Positions 1 to 7,048 of a stretch of 9,327 nucleotides of DNA are shown here, piece after piece (the stretch's first letter is position 1; each line of letters begins with the position of its first letter). The stretch covers positions 1 to 9,327 of the forward strand of contig DGSP01000023.1 of assembly GCA_002393555.1 (NCBI GenBank). The letters run 5' to 3'. A program made the translations under genes and the position numbers. Source of the DNA: Prevotellaceae bacterium UBA4359 (GTDB taxonomy: Bacteria; Bacteroidota; Bacteroidia; Bacteroidales; Bacteroidaceae). The notes under the pieces were generated by a model. The model was not told the DNA's origin, ran no database searches, and saw nothing but the letters and a program-made list of their open reading frames with translations.

Positions 1-36
1 ACCAACGCAATTCGGGGATGAACCTCATTACTATTC

Positions 37-3000
37 ATGGGGCTGATGGCTTCCTCTCTTGTAGCAAGCGCACAAGACATGCTGGAGCCGAAGGTGAAGC
101 CTGAATTGTTGGTGGCCGGCAAGCAGTATGTGCTGGTGAACCAAGTGCAACAACCCACTCAGTACATGAGCCGCACCTCCTGGGACGGGGCTTTCAACTT
201 CCAAGGGAAGGAGGCTTCCAACTATGCCAGTCACGCGCTGACGGCTGTGAACAATGGCGACGGCACGTGGTCGTTCACCCAACAGGGCACCCGACAGGTG
301 GATACGGGCGAAATAGATGAGGGCGGTCAGCCCATCATGAAGACGGAAGATGTGACCTACTACTTTGGTTTCCCCGCTGGTTCGCCCAACGTGAACCTAA
401 ACCTGACCGAACCCGTGAAGTGGATTCCCCAATCTCGCGACTTCAACTACTACCACCTCATTCTGGGCGAGGGCAACAACCCTTCGGCCATGGACACGGC
501 TCCCTACACTCCCACAGGCGACTTGCGCATGCACCTGAACCGCAATGCCGACTACTTTGTGGTCAACTACATCGGTGGTCCATTCTTCGGCGACATCTAT
601 GGCGAAATAGAGACGACGGTGAATGAGGACGAGGAGGCTGCCTACGACAATTTTGCCGCTCTGGACTCTGCCTCGTTCTACTGGGGCTTTGTGCAGGTGG
701 ATAATGTGGAGCAGTATATGGCCGACCTTGCGGTGGATAAGAAGTATCGCACTCCCATCGAGAAGTTTAAGGAATACTGCGAATATGAGGACTACGCGCA
801 GGGCTTCACGGCCAGTTATCAGGCTGCCGTGGATGCCTATAAGGCTGCTGAGGACTTGGACGACTTGGTGAACACTCCGATTCTGGAGATGTTGAGTGCC
901 AAGGAGGCTCTCTACAATGCGATAGAGCAGGCCACGGCGAAGAACGAAGAGGCTGGCGACGAGATTCTGGCGGCAGCCATCGCCACGGCCAAGAACGCGT
1001 TCGACACCAAGACGGATGCCACCGAAGTGCAGAACGCTGCGAAGACGCTCAACGAGGCGGTGCAGAACTACGAACTGGGCACGGGCGAAATCACGTCGCT
1101 GGGACAGAACATGTCGTTTGAGGACCTTTCGGCTCAGGACGGCAACCCGACCTCGAGTGTCGGTCCTGCTCCTGCAGGATGGAATGTCTATGTGAATGGC
1201 ACTCAGGTGACCACTGCCGACGAGGTGCGCGCTTCGGGCATCAATGCATGGCACGGTGTGAATGCTGACTGTTCGGGCGAAGTGAAAGATGGCACCTACG
1301 GATTCGGTCTCTGGACTTCGGCTGTGCCTTCCTACGAAATCTCGCAGACCATCACGGGGCTGGAAAACGGCACCTACGAAATCACGGCAGGCCTGATGGC
1401 TGGCAGCAACGGAAGCGGCTCGCGTCTGACCACTCAGCGCATCTTCGGCAACCTCAACTCCACCTACTATGGCAGCGAGAGCGACTACGACTCAGACCAA
1501 TTGGACAAGACGGAGGCATACAACTTTGCCAACAACGCGCTCGTCCAGACCGACACAGAGATGGTGCCGGTGGTGGTGCGCGCCTTTGTGTATGACGGCA
1601 CTCTCACCTTTGGTGTGCGCACCGACGGCAACGTGGCTGCTACGGGACGCTCGACCAGCAACAGTGCAGGAGGCGACGGTTGGTTCAAGGTGGATAACTT
1701 CAAAATCATGAAGTTGGGCTATCTGTCGGAGGATGCAGTCAATGTGTTTGAGCATTTCTACAACACATTATATGATTATGACATGGACGGCGCAGCCATG
1801 CCTTCGGCCGAAAAGACAGCCCTGGAGAACGGACTTGAAAGCATGAGCGACATCACGTCGTCGAGTTCGCAGGAGGAACTGATTGCTGGCATCAAGCAGG
1901 CTAAGGCTCTGCTGGAGCAGGTGCAGCCGGCTGTGAAACTCTATGAGAGACTGGCTACTGCCATTACGGAACACTATGAGAAGGCGGACCTGTATCAGAT
2001 GAAGGCGGGTTATGGCGACTACATTGAGACCATCCAGTCTGTAGAGGAAGACTACTCAAACGGTAATGCTGCCGACGAAGAGGCTGTGAATGCCCTCATC
2101 AAGAAACTGGAAGAGGCTCAGCAGGAGTGCATCACCTCCGACGAGATTGAAGAGGGACAAGACCTGACGGAGTACATCCAGAACCCATCGTTTGAGGACC
2201 TCTCGGCTCAGGGCAACAGTCCATCGGGCGGTGTGGTGAACGCTCCTAAGGGTTGGAACCTCTACCTCAATGGCACTCAGACCACTACGGCTGCCGAGAT
2301 TCAGGCCGCTGGCGTGACGGGATGGTGTGCCATCAACAACGGTGACAACATCAACGTAGAAGTGGAAGACGGAGATGGCAACACAGAGACGAAGACGAAC
2401 CAATACTCGGACGGCACTCACCTGTGGGGCATCTGGAACGGCGTCATCCCCGAAGTGGAACTCTCGCAGACACTGACCAACATGCCTGCCGGTACCTACA
2501 CGCTAACTTGCGACGTGCTGGTACAGTACAACTGGGCTGGCTACTGCATCACCACCCAGCGCATCTTTGCCAACGACTATGTGGCCATGTACTCCTACGA
2601 AGACAACTACACGGGCAACAAACCAGACGATGCCCTCATTGCCGAGGAAATTGACCAACTCACTCCTTCTGCAGAGGTGAAGCACCTCGTCTATGCAGGC
2701 CATGAGTGTGAGTCGCCACGGTCTGACTACTCTCACACGGTCAGCCTCACCTTTGGACTGGCCGAGGCAGGCAGCATCAAACTGGGCTTCCGCACCAACA
2801 ATGTAGATAAGGATGGCAACGCTCTGGACAAAGGAAGGGGCTGGTTCAAACTCGACAACTGGCGACTCACCTACGATTCAACCGACGTGCCCACGGGTGC
2901 CGACGTGACAGCCGAGGCTACTGCCATCAGCGAGGTGAAGACGGCTGAAAGTTCCTCTGTTGAGTTCTACACCATTGGCGGCACACGCCTCTCTGCCCCA

Positions 3001-3060
3001 CAGAAGGGCATCAATCTCATGAAGCGTGGCGGTGCAGTGACCAAGGTGCTGGTGAAGTGA
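37..3060 (+). CDS. Large secreted multidomain protein with two carbohydrate-binding-like modules and a C-terminal sorting-like tail (5' end uncertain)
   Basis: I do not recognise a named family. The first in-frame ATG gives MGLMASSLVASAQD, the hydrophobic and cleavage part (ASA before Q) of a signal peptide with no charged N-region. An in-frame stop lies just upstream at 19-21, so the true start is probably displaced by a frame slip. Order of parts: a unique beta-rich domain at residues about 15-233; a helical, Ala/Glu-rich FIVAR-like stretch at 234-347; a beta module at 358-560; a second helical stretch at 564-703; a second copy of the module at 716-948; and a tail at 974-1007 (EFYTIGGTRLSAPQKGIN, ending KVLVK). 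The modules share N-x-SFEDLSAQ, TQRIF and GWFK-V/L-DN. Such architecture is common in Bacteroidales surface or exported glycan-binding proteins, so binding rather than catalysis is inferred; I see no glycoside hydrolase motif. It is followed by its own terminator and looks monocistronic. Confidence 0.85.
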   Translation: MGLMASSLVASAQDMLEPKVKPELLVAGKQYVLVNQVQQPTQYMSRTSWDGAFNFQGKEASNYASHALTAVNNGDGTWSFTQQGTRQVDTGEIDEGGQPIMKTEDVTYYFGFPAGSPNVNLNLTEPVKWIPQSRDFNYYHLILGEGNNPSAMDTAPYTPTGDLRMHLNRNADYFVVNYIGGPFFGDIYGEIETTVNEDEEAAYDNFAALDSASFYWGFVQVDNVEQYMADLAVDKKYRTPIEKFKEYCEYEDYAQGFTASYQAAVDAYKAAEDLDDLVNTPILEMLSAKEALYNAIEQATAKNEEAGDEILAAAIATAKNAFDTKTDATEVQNAAKTLNEAVQNYELGTGEITSLGQNMSFEDLSAQDGNPTSSVGPAPAGWNVYVNGTQVTTADEVRASGINAWHGVNADCSGEVKDGTYGFGLWTSAVPSYEISQTITGLENGTYEITAGLMAGSNGSGSRLTTQRIFGNLNSTYYGSESDYDSDQLDKTEAYNFANNALVQTDTEMVPVVVRAFVYDGTLTFGVRTDGNVAATGRSTSNSAGGDGWFKVDNFKIMKLGYLSEDAVNVFEHFYNTLYDYDMDGAAMPSAEKTALENGLESMSDITSSSSQEELIAGIKQAKALLEQVQPAVKLYERLATAITEHYEKADLYQMKAGYGDYIETIQSVEEDYSNGNAADEEAVNALIKKLEEAQQECITSDEIEEGQDLTEYIQNPSFEDLSAQGNSPSGGVVNAPKGWNLYLNGTQTTTAAEIQAAGVTGWCAINNGDNINVEVEDGDGNTETKTNQYSDGTHLWGIWNGVIPEVELSQTLTNMPAGTYTLTCDVLVQYNWAGYCITTQRIFANDYVAMYSYEDNYTGNKPDDALIAEEIDQLTPSAEVKHLVYAGHECESPRSDYSHTVSLTFGLAEAGSIKLGFRTNNVDKDGNALDKGRGWFKLDNWRLTYDSTDVPTGADVTAEATAISEVKTAESSSVEFYTIGGTRLSAPQKGINLMKRGGAVTKVLVK
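1108..1716 (+). repeat. First copy of the internal beta-rich module (residues 358-560)
   Basis: This is copy one of a domain-scale duplication. It begins NMSFEDLSAQ, contains GWNVYVNGTQ-T-T near the front and TQRIF at residues 466-470, and ends GWFKVDNF. The ends resemble galactose-binding-like (CBM) jelly-roll modules: an N-x-SFE opening strand and a W-F-K-x-D-N closing strand. That fold assignment is inferred from pattern only. Confidence 0.7.
2182..2880 (+). repeat. Second copy of the internal beta-rich module (residues 716-948)
   Basis: Copy two begins NPSFEDLSAQ, contains GWNLYLNGTQTTT and TQRIF (residues 840-844), and ends GWFKLDNW. It is longer than copy one because of an insertion around residues 780-800 (acidic, Asn/Asp/Thr-rich) and a longer segment after TQRIF. 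The opening strand is also nearly identical at DNA level to the first copy (around 1112-1136 versus 2187-2211), suggesting fairly recent duplication or gene conversion. Confidence 0.7.
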
Positions 3061-3090
3061 CGAAACAGGCTTTTCCAACGCGGAAAACAG

Positions 3091-3130
3091 AAAAAGGCGG
3101 AAGTCCCTGCATGGGGTTTCCGCCTTTTTT
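3091..3130 (+). terminator. Strong intrinsic terminator
   Basis: The left arm AAAAAGGCGGAA (3091-3102) pairs perfectly with TTCCGCCTTTTT (3118-3129). The stem extends inward through GTCCC against GGGGT (wobble then three C-G pairs) to a five-base TGCAT loop, and the right arm ends in a T run. A smaller hairpin, TTTTCC/GGAAAA (3071-3076 with 3082-3087), lies just before it. It ends the transcript of the secreted protein gene. The A run on the left also makes it potentially bidirectional. Confidence 0.9.
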
Positions 3131-3132
3131 CG

Positions 3133-3140
3133 TAACTTTG
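3133..3140 (+). promoter_or_regulatory. Bacteroidota-type promoter -7 box (TAACTTTG) for the transporter operon
   Basis: TAACTTTG matches the Bacteroidota -7 consensus TAnnTTTG exactly and is followed by CA, as is common at these promoters. It lies about 40 bases before the transporter ATG, predicting a start near 3147. No clear -33 TTTG is seen; that region falls in the right arm of the preceding terminator hairpin. Confidence 0.7.
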
Positions 3141-3180
3141 CAGCCGATTTTGTTCGACTATCTTTTTTAAGTAAAGAAAA

Positions 3181-4176
3181 ATGTATAAGGTTCTGAAAAC
3201 TATTGGCGACACACTGAGCGGCAAGGCCAGTGTGTTCATCATCCTGACGGCAGTGGTCACATTCTTCTTGCCGCAGTTGTTCGTGTGGGTGAAGGGCGAT
3301 GTGCAGACCATCATTCTGGGCATCATCATGCTGACGATGGGACTGACGCTCACTCCCAACGACTTCAAGTTGCTGGCCAAGCGGCCGCTCGACATCCTCA
3401 TCGGTGCGGCGGCTCAGTTCACCATCATGCCTCTGGTGGCGTTCACGCTTTCGTGGCTGTTCAGCCAAGTGCCGGCTTTCGCGCCCTACAGCACGGCCAT
3501 GACCATCGGCATCATTCTGGTGGGATGCTGCCCGGGCGGCGTGTCGAGCAACATCATGTCCTTCCTCTGCAAGGGCGACGTGGCCTACTCGGTGGGCATG
3601 ACGTGTGCCTCCACCCTGCTGGCCCCCGTGCTCACTCCGCTGCTGGTGCTGTGGCTGGCAGGCGAGCGGGTGGATGTCGATGCCATCGGCATGTTCAAGC
3701 AAATCCTCATCGTCACCATCATCCCCATCGCCATCGGCTTTGCGCTGAACGTGTGGCTGGGCCACAAGGAGGTGTTCAAGAAGATTCAGGGCTGCATGCC
3801 CGGTGTGTCGGTGCTGTGTCTCGCCTGCATCGTGGGTGGAGTGGTGACTACGGTACACGACCCGCTGGTGGAGAATGGCCTCTCGCTCTTCCTGCTCACC
3901 TTCGGCATGGTGTTCTGCCACAACACCATCGGCTACCTGCTGGGCTACTGGGTGGGACGGCTCTGCCAGTTCTCCACCGCCAAGAAGCGCACCCTCTCCA
4001 TTGAGGTGGGCATGCAGAATGCTGGCCTCGGCACCAATCTGGCCATGACCTTCTTCGTGGCCACCAACCCGATGGCAGTGGTGCCATGCGCCATCTCGTG
4101 TGCCTGGCACAGCATCAGCGGCACCATCCTGGCCAACCTCTTTGCCCACCAAGAGGAAAAGAATGAGGGAAAATAG
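3181..4176 (+). CDS. Bile acid:sodium symporter (BASS) family transporter
   Basis: This is a 331-residue inner-membrane protein of the BASS family (bacterial ASBT, YocS and PanS relatives), with about ten hydrophobic helices and a full family length. Signature segments are GLTLTPNDF (54-62), PGGVSSNIMS (118-127) and EVGMQNAGLG (275-284). By alignment from memory to bacterial ASBT, the first sodium-site ligands correspond to S123, N124, S137, T141 and E275. The second site corresponds to Q79, E275, V276, M278 and Q279. All are present, so sodium coupling is expected. The substrate cannot be told: bile acids, pantoate and other organic anions are all known in the family, and nothing nearby concerns bile salts. 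It is the first gene of the operon, and the ATG follows an A-rich AAGTAAAGAAAA leader. Two 13-base repeats separate it from the next gene. Confidence 0.92.
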   Translation: MYKVLKTIGDTLSGKASVFIILTAVVTFFLPQLFVWVKGDVQTIILGIIMLTMGLTLTPNDFKLLAKRPLDILIGAAAQFTIMPLVAFTLSWLFSQVPAFAPYSTAMTIGIILVGCCPGGVSSNIMSFLCKGDVAYSVGMTCASTLLAPVLTPLLVLWLAGERVDVDAIGMFKQILIVTIIPIAIGFALNVWLGHKEVFKKIQGCMPGVSVLCLACIVGGVVTTVHDPLVENGLSLFLLTFGMVFCHNTIGYLLGYWVGRLCQFSTAKKRTLSIEVGMQNAGLGTNLAMTFFVATNPMAVVPCAISCAWHSISGTILANLFAHQEEKNEGK

Positions 4177-4204
4177 TAAATGGTAAATGACTAAATGGTA
4201 AATG
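4177..4204 (+). repeat. Perfect 13-base direct repeat, heptamer-like, in the spacer between transporter and SpmAB genes
   Basis: TAAATGGTAAATG occurs at 4177-4189 and again at 4192-4204, separated by AC. Each copy is nearly two heptamers of the type TAAATGR. The tract starts at the base after the TAG stop and ends four bases before the next ATG (4209), so it fills almost the whole 32-base spacer. Three of its ATG triplets are followed quickly by stops and are not credible starts. Confidence 0.85.
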
Positions 4205-4208
4205 TAAG

Positions 4209-5495
4209 ATGGTTCTGAACTATATCTGGATAGCATTCTTTCTGTTGGCTGCCGTGTGCGCCATCGTGCAGTGCTTCATCGGCAACACGGGGGTGTTTGC
4301 CGACATCATCAACTCGACGTTTGAGAACGCCAAGACGGCCTTTGAAATCTCCATCGGACTCACTGGCGTACTCTCCCTCTGGATGGGCATCATGAAGATT
4401 GGTGAGCAAGGAGGCATGGTGAACCTTCTCTCGAAGGCACTCAGCCCTCTCTTCACCCGCCTTTTCCCCGACATTCCCAAAGGACACCCCGCCACGGGCC
4501 ACATCTTCATGAACATCGCCGCCAACATGCTGGGACTGGACAATGCTGCCACACCGCTGGGACTGAAGGCGATGGAGAGCATGCAGGAACTCAACAAAAA
4601 GAGGAATGAGGAATTAGGAATGAAGAATGGATGGTCGAAGGAGCAACTGGAGGTGCAGAACCAGACGGCCACCAACCCGATGATTATGTTCCTGGTGCTC
4701 AACACTTCCGGACTCACCATCATCCCCGTCAGCATCATGGTCTATCGCGCCCAACTGGGAGCCGCCCAACCCACCGATGTGTTTGTGCCCATCCTGTTGG
4801 CCACGCTGGCAGCCACCTTGGCAGGCATGGTGGTGACGAGCCTCTATCAGCGCATCAACCTCCTCCAGCCCGTGCTGCTAGCCACACTGGGCGGCCTGTG
4901 CGCCGTGGTGGCCGGAGTCATCTGGGGACTGAGCCAGATGGACAAGGAGACGATGGACCTCGTCAGCACCCTCACCGCCAACATCATCCTGTTGGGCATC
5001 ATCCTCGCCTTCATCGTGGCTGGCATGGTGAAGCGGGTGAACGTCTATGAGGCTTTCATCGAGGGAGCCAAAGACGGCTTCACCACCGCCGTGAGGGTCA
5101 TCCCCTATCTGGTGGCCATCCTCGTAGCCATCGGCGTGTTCCGTGCCAGCGGAGGCATGGACCTCCTCATCGGCGGCATCGAGTGGCTGGTGGAACTGTG
5201 CGGCGGCGACACCGACTTTGTGGCAGCCCTGCCCACAGCACTGATGAAGCCCCTGTCGGGCAGCGGTGCCAGAGGCATGATGGTCGATACGATGACCACC
5301 TACGGTGCCGACTCTTTTGCCGGACGTTTGGCCTGCATCTTCCAAGGTTCCACCGACACCACCTTCTACATCCTGGCCGTCTATTTTGGTTCTGTGGGCA
5401 TCCGCCACACCCGCCATGCCGTCACCTGCGGACTCTTGGCCGACGTGGCAGGCATCCTCGCCGCCATCGCCGTAGCATACTTTTTCTTTAGTTGA
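4209..5495 (+). CDS. Fused SpmA-SpmB-like nucleoside-recognition (Gate) domain membrane protein
   Basis: This 428-residue multi-pass membrane protein joins a SpmA-like half (about 1-205) to a SpmB-like half (about 225-428), which are separate genes in Bacillus. SpmA-half marks are LDNAATPLGLKAM (ending at 122) and LNTSGLTIIP (164-173). SpmB-half marks are EGAKDGFTTAVRVIPYL (from about 283), LPTALMKPLSGSGARG (from about 341) and GSTDTTFYILAVYFGSVG (from about 380). In Bacillus these proteins take part in spore core dehydration. In this non-spore-former the role is unknown, probably transport of a small solute or ion. It is the second gene of the operon. The loop after LKAM carries an unusual charged insertion (about 130-150, KKRNEELGMKN), part of which is encoded by four tandem heptamers. 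The start at 4209 is the only plausible one, because the ATG at 4202 is followed at once by TAA. Confidence 0.9.
   Translation: MVLNYIWIAFFLLAAVCAIVQCFIGNTGVFADIINSTFENAKTAFEISIGLTGVLSLWMGIMKIGEQGGMVNLLSKALSPLFTRLFPDIPKGHPATGHIFMNIAANMLGLDNAATPLGLKAMESMQELNKKRNEELGMKNGWSKEQLEVQNQTATNPMIMFLVLNTSGLTIIPVSIMVYRAQLGAAQPTDVFVPILLATLAATLAGMVVTSLYQRINLLQPVLLATLGGLCAVVAGVIWGLSQMDKETMDLVSTLTANIILLGIILAFIVAGMVKRVNVYEAFIEGAKDGFTTAVRVIPYLVAILVAIGVFRASGGMDLLIGGIEWLVELCGGDTDFVAALPTALMKPLSGSGARGMMVDTMTTYGADSFAGRLACIFQGSTDTTFYILAVYFGSVGIRHTRHAVTCGLLADVAGILAAIAVAYFFFS
4601..4628 (+). repeat. Four tandem heptamers (consensus GAGGAAT) inside the SpmAB coding region
   Basis: Four phase-locked seven-base units, GAGGAAT twice then TAGGAAT and GAAGAAT, encode residues about 132-140 (RNEELGMKN). 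They lie in the loop between LGLKAM and the ATNPMIMFLVLNTSG segment. The tract is purine-rich and lacks C, unlike the surrounding C/G-rich coding sequence. Because seven is not a multiple of three, gain or loss of one unit would shift the reading frame. Confidence 0.85.
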
Positions 5496-5545
5496 GAGTT
5501 AAGAGTTGAGAGTTAAGAGTTGATAATTGAGATTTGAGAATGAAA
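5490..5545 (+). repeat. Heptamer tandem array (consensus AGTTRAG) linking SpmAB stop to ribF start
   Basis: Five clean copies of AGTTRAG (alternating AGTTGAG and AGTTAAG, the fifth ending in T) run from 5490 to 5524. Three decayed copies in the same seven-base phase (AATTGAG, ATTTGAG, AATGAAA) reach 5545. The first copy contains the TGA stop of the upstream gene and the last contains the ATG of ribF, so the array fills the whole 44-base spacer. No canonical ribosome binding site is visible other than the array itself. Confidence 0.85.
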
Positions 5546-6427
5546 AGTGAGCATTTAGCCTCTGCAGCCACCATCGGTTCCTTCGATGGAGTGCACCGGG
5601 GACACCGCTACGTGTTGGAGCAACTGACCCTTCAGGCTCACCAGCGGGGACTGGAGGCACGAGTTGTCACCTTCAGGGGGCATCCCCTTCAAGTGCTCCG
5701 TCCCGACTTCCGCCCACAACTGCTCACCCCGACCGACGAGAAAGAAGAACTGCTCAGGCAGACTGGCATCGACCACATCACCCTGCTCGACTTCACCCCC
5801 ACGCTGGCACAGATGTCGGCCCACGATTTCATGCACCAGGTGCTGAAGGAACAGTTGGGTGTGCAGGTGCTCATGATGGGCTACGACAACCGTTTCGGCC
5901 ACGACCGCAAGAGTTTCGCCGACTGCCAGCAGGAAGGGGCTGCGATGGGCATTGAGGTGACAGGATGCGCCGAATGCACCGCCGACGAAGACATCTCCTC
6001 CACATCCATCCGGCAGGCACTGCTGGCCGGTCAGGTAGAGCGAGCCAACACCCTGCTGGGCTATCCCTACTTCCTGCAAGGCACCGTGGTGGCAGGCTTT
6101 CAGAACGGTCGGCGACTGGGCTATCCCACGGCCAACCTGCAAGTGAATCCGCTGAAACTCATCCCACAGAACGGGGCCTATCTGGTGCAGTCGCCGCTGG
6201 GCTACGGCATGCTCAACATCGGCACACGCCCCACCCTGCACAACGGCCAGCAACGCAGCATCGAAGTCCATCTCTTCGGCTTCGACGGCAACCTCTACGG
6301 CCAGTCCCTCCGCATCCAGTTCCTGCACCATCTGCGCGGCGAGCAAGAGTTCCGCTCGCTGGCCGAACTGAAGGCACAACTGGAGCAAGACGAGGCTGAA
6401 TGCAAGAAACTCATATCCCGACCATGA
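5540..6427 (+). CDS. ribF: Bifunctional riboflavin kinase / FAD synthetase
   Basis: RibF makes FMN from riboflavin and ATP, then FAD from FMN and ATP, in the cytoplasm. The 295-residue chain has both modules. The N-terminal nucleotidyltransferase shows GSFDGVHRGH with the HxGH motif at 19-22, YDNRFGHDR, and ISSTSIR at 152-158. The C-terminal flavokinase shows GRRLGYPTAN (190-199), NIGTRPT (226-232) and the probable catalytic Glu in IEVHLF (E242), then DGNLYG. Length is slightly below the usual 305-315. I choose ATG at 5540; a TTG at 5534 in the same frame would add two residues but lies within the decayed heptamers and is less likely. The gene follows SpmAB by 44 bases and its TGA overlaps the next ATG. 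No FMN riboswitch is seen before it, so expression probably follows the operon promoter. Confidence 0.95.
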   Translation: MKSEHLASAATIGSFDGVHRGHRYVLEQLTLQAHQRGLEARVVTFRGHPLQVLRPDFRPQLLTPTDEKEELLRQTGIDHITLLDFTPTLAQMSAHDFMHQVLKEQLGVQVLMMGYDNRFGHDRKSFADCQQEGAAMGIEVTGCAECTADEDISSTSIRQALLAGQVERANTLLGYPYFLQGTVVAGFQNGRRLGYPTANLQVNPLKLIPQNGAYLVQSPLGYGMLNIGTRPTLHNGQQRSIEVHLFGFDGNLYGQSLRIQFLHHLRGEQEFRSLAELKAQLEQDEAECKKLISRP

Positions 6428-7026
6428 TTGAAATACTCAACACCCTCGTTTCCCTCGACCTCTTCAAGGTCTTCTTCTGCTGCGACCTCGACAAGTGCCA
6501 CGGCCTCTGCTGCGTCGAAGGCGATGCCGGCGCACCCGTCACCCTCGAAGAGGTGGAACTGCTCGAAGAAGCCGCCGAGACCCCAGCCGTGTGGGACACA
6601 CTGCCCCGTCAGGCACAAGCCCAGATAGAGGCCGAAGGCGTGGTCTATCCCGACCGCGACGGCGAACTCGTCACCCAAATCATCAACGGCAAAGACTGTG
6701 TCTTCGCCCGCCACGGAAGGCTCGACGGCATCGCCCATCCATGCACCCACTGCGCCATCGATGCCGCCTACCGCCAAGGCCGCTTCCACTGGCCCAAACC
6801 CATCTCCTGCGCCCTCTACCCCGTGCGCCTCTCCAACGTGGGCGGCATGGTGGCCGTCAACGTACACCACTGGGACATCTGCCAACCGGCACGGGACTTA
6901 GGACGGCAACTCCAGATTCCTGTCTATCAGTTCCTCAAACAACCCCTCATCCGCCGCTTCGGACAGGCATGGTGGGACGAGTGCCACCTCGCCGCCCAAG
7001 AACTGAAAAAAGCAGGCTATATTTAA
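6424..7026 (+). CDS. DUF3109 family cysteine-rich protein
   Basis: This is a 200-residue soluble protein of the DUF3109 family, common in Bacteroidota and without an assigned role. Cysteines sit in conserved-looking clusters: FFCCDLDKC-x3-CC (C19, C20, C25, C29, C30), C92, CTHC (C107, C110), PISCALYP (C129) and HHWDIC (C153), plus C187. The layout recalls the YkgJ-type putative zinc- or iron-chelating domain, so metal or Fe-S binding is a reasonable inference, not shown. I choose ATG at 6424, giving MIEILNTLVSLDLF. It overlaps the ribF TGA as ATGA, typical of translational coupling, and related proteins begin at about this point. An in-frame ATG at 6400 would add eight residues inside ribF. 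It is the last gene of the operon. Confidence 0.85.
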   Translation: MIEILNTLVSLDLFKVFFCCDLDKCHGLCCVEGDAGAPVTLEEVELLEEAAETPAVWDTLPRQAQAQIEAEGVVYPDRDGELVTQIINGKDCVFARHGRLDGIAHPCTHCAIDAAYRQGRFHWPKPISCALYPVRLSNVGGMVAVNVHHWDICQPARDLGRQLQIPVYQFLKQPLIRRFGQAWWDECHLAAQELKKAGYI

Positions 7027-7048
7027 CACCCACACCGCCAAACGGCAC

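Noticed and set aside
2..46. C-terminus of an upstream gene in frame 2 (PTQFGDEPHYYSWG then TGA)
   Set aside because: Only 15 codons are visible and no family pattern is present; the signal-peptide-like reading in frames 3 and 1 explains the same bases better.
397..1254. 285-residue minus-strand open frame under the secreted protein gene
   Set aside because: It is composition-driven, has no recognisable motif and no upstream signals, and is covered by a well-supported + strand gene.
2878..4236. 452-residue open frame on the minus strand
   Set aside because: It lies antisense to the transporter gene and the end of the secreted protein, is rich in His, Gln and Glu as expected from reverse reading of a biased coding strand, and shows no domain. 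The + strand BASS protein is certain.
5534..5539. TTG start for ribF two codons upstream of ATG 5540
   Set aside because: The family N-terminus fits ATG 5540 equally well, TTG is rare as a start, and these bases belong to the decayed heptamer units.
5490..5540. FMN riboswitch before ribF
   Set aside because: The spacer is only 44 bases and entirely made of heptamer repeats; there is no room for the conserved six-helix FMN aptamer.
6400..6423. Upstream ATG for the DUF3109 gene
   Set aside because: The ATG at 6424 gives the classical ATGA overlap with ribF and the usual beginning of the family; the extra eight residues are probably just ribF sequence read in another frame.
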